From: Prorocentrum cordatum
Lineage: Eukaryota; Sar; Dinophyceae; Prorocentrales; Prorocentraceae
Assembly (NCBI GenBank): GCA_963575745.1
Contig: CAUYUJ010010413.1
Coordinates: forward strand, 196,647 to 260,646
Direction of reading: 5' to 3'
Length of the DNA stretch: 64,000 nucleotides
In this document: positions 63,481-64,000 of the stretch, in pieces
Position numbering within the stretch: position 1 is the first letter of the stretch
Layout of the letters: each line of letters opens with the position of its first letter
The notes under the pieces: model-generated
What the model saw: only the letters and a program-made list of their open reading frames with translations
Databases searched by the model: none
What the model was told of the DNA's origin: nothing
Position numbers and translations under genes: made by a program

Positions 63481-64000
63481 TGGAAAACATTGATGAAGCA
63501 GTGGAAACGCAAAACAAGGAGCGGTTCAAATGCGCTGCTGCACCATTCGTGTCAGATCGGCCGTCTCGCGCCCACCAGCCTTCAGCCCAAAGCCAGGGTG
63601 ATCGACCCGATGGAATCGGCAGCTCACGAGGAGAAGTAATAGGAGGGCGACAAAGAGGATGATGGGGAGAAGGAGGATGAGGAGGAGGAGAGGGAGGAGG
63701 CGTGCCGATCCTTGCTGGCGATGCTGAACATGATATGTTGGTTTGGTACTCCGGGTGACGGGTTCGACCGTTCCGAAGAGTGGATGTTCTCGACCGTGGT
63801 GACTCCCCGAGACCATAGTGCCGACCGCCCCGAGGAAATTGAAGCTTAGCCCAGTGCATTGCATGTCGGTTGGGCACCGTGGTCGCCAGTGGAACGGCAG
63901 ATCGTGTCTAGGTGTTCATCCATCCTTCTTCCCTGTAAATATCTCTTGCCTTTCGCACTCCGAGACGGGTCGAAAGGGCGGGCGGGGCGTTTCACCCGAG
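63481..64000. other. No gene seen; repeat leader begins at 63969
   Basis: Unique-like DNA with a GGA patch at 63660-63700. GGTCGAAAGGGCGGGCGGGG at 63968 matches the leader of the GATGGAGGGCGG family, which probably continues past the window. Confidence 0.5.

Noticed and set aside
63033-63877. Poly-Gly, poly-Glu and poly-Pro/Ser frames of ~200-290 codons
   Set aside because: They come from a GGA tract; nothing outside the tract supports a gene.

Overview
The window looks like nuclear DNA of a core dinoflagellate. It is GC-rich and very low in gene density. Kilobases of trinucleotide microsatellite (GGA/CTC, GTC/GAC, GAT, GTA, GGT, CCG) separate short coding islands. Short spliceosomal introns fit GT-AG or GC-AG rules. 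Two neighbouring genes belong to families I recall only as large, unnamed dinoflagellate multicopy families. The extreme simple-repeat load and high GC would suit Prorocentrum-like genomes, but that genus is a guess. No rRNA, tRNA, CRISPR array, bacterial operon or complete spliced-leader RNA was recognised.

Layout. 0-1.2 kb: 3' part of an acidic, proline-repeat protein. 2.2-6.5 kb: three same-strand ORFs, each preceded by a pyrimidine tract plus a CTG(T/C)GCAG acceptor that suits spliced-leader trans-splicing. The middle ORF is a decayed copy of a family carrying RHDG-like, IDWL..VDLG-like and WTYRDEDFGG motifs. 6.6-9.3 kb: G-rich composite repeats. 10.5-12.1 kb: a PTM/DIR17-type Tudor exon, a small inverted-repeat element and a candidate membrane protein. 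13.8-20.4 kb: microsatellites, then a repeat module (75-bp repeats, TTGCACCACATAG arrays, three ~1.3-kb direct repeats). 24.5-29.3 kb: the same module inverted, interrupted by a 3.64-kb insertion that has 34-bp perfect terminal inverted repeats and a 9-bp target duplication and is filled by two ~2-kb tandem units. 30-35.6 kb: coding fragments on both strands and a C-terminal UBA domain. 36-46.5 kb: arrays of GAC, CTC, GAT and CAGT, plus a ~140-bp satellite. 46.6-48.1 kb: a decayed Mutator-like (MULE) transposase with a FLYWCH zinc finger. 48.5-51.3 kb: GTC, GATCGGGGAT and 89-bp arrays and a 159-bp MITE of the same family as the 24.7-28.4 kb insertion. 52-64 kb: scattered exons, a 150-bp near-perfect palindrome and more microsatellites.

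The genes do not form an evident pathway. The strongest story is mobile-DNA structure: a MULE relic, at least three small elements with target duplications, nested and inverted repeat modules, and a degenerate multicopy family that may itself be transposon-derived. Many coding islands change reading frame by one base without an obvious intron. These changes could be pseudogene decay, unrecognised small introns, or consensus indels in the assembly; sequence alone cannot separate them.
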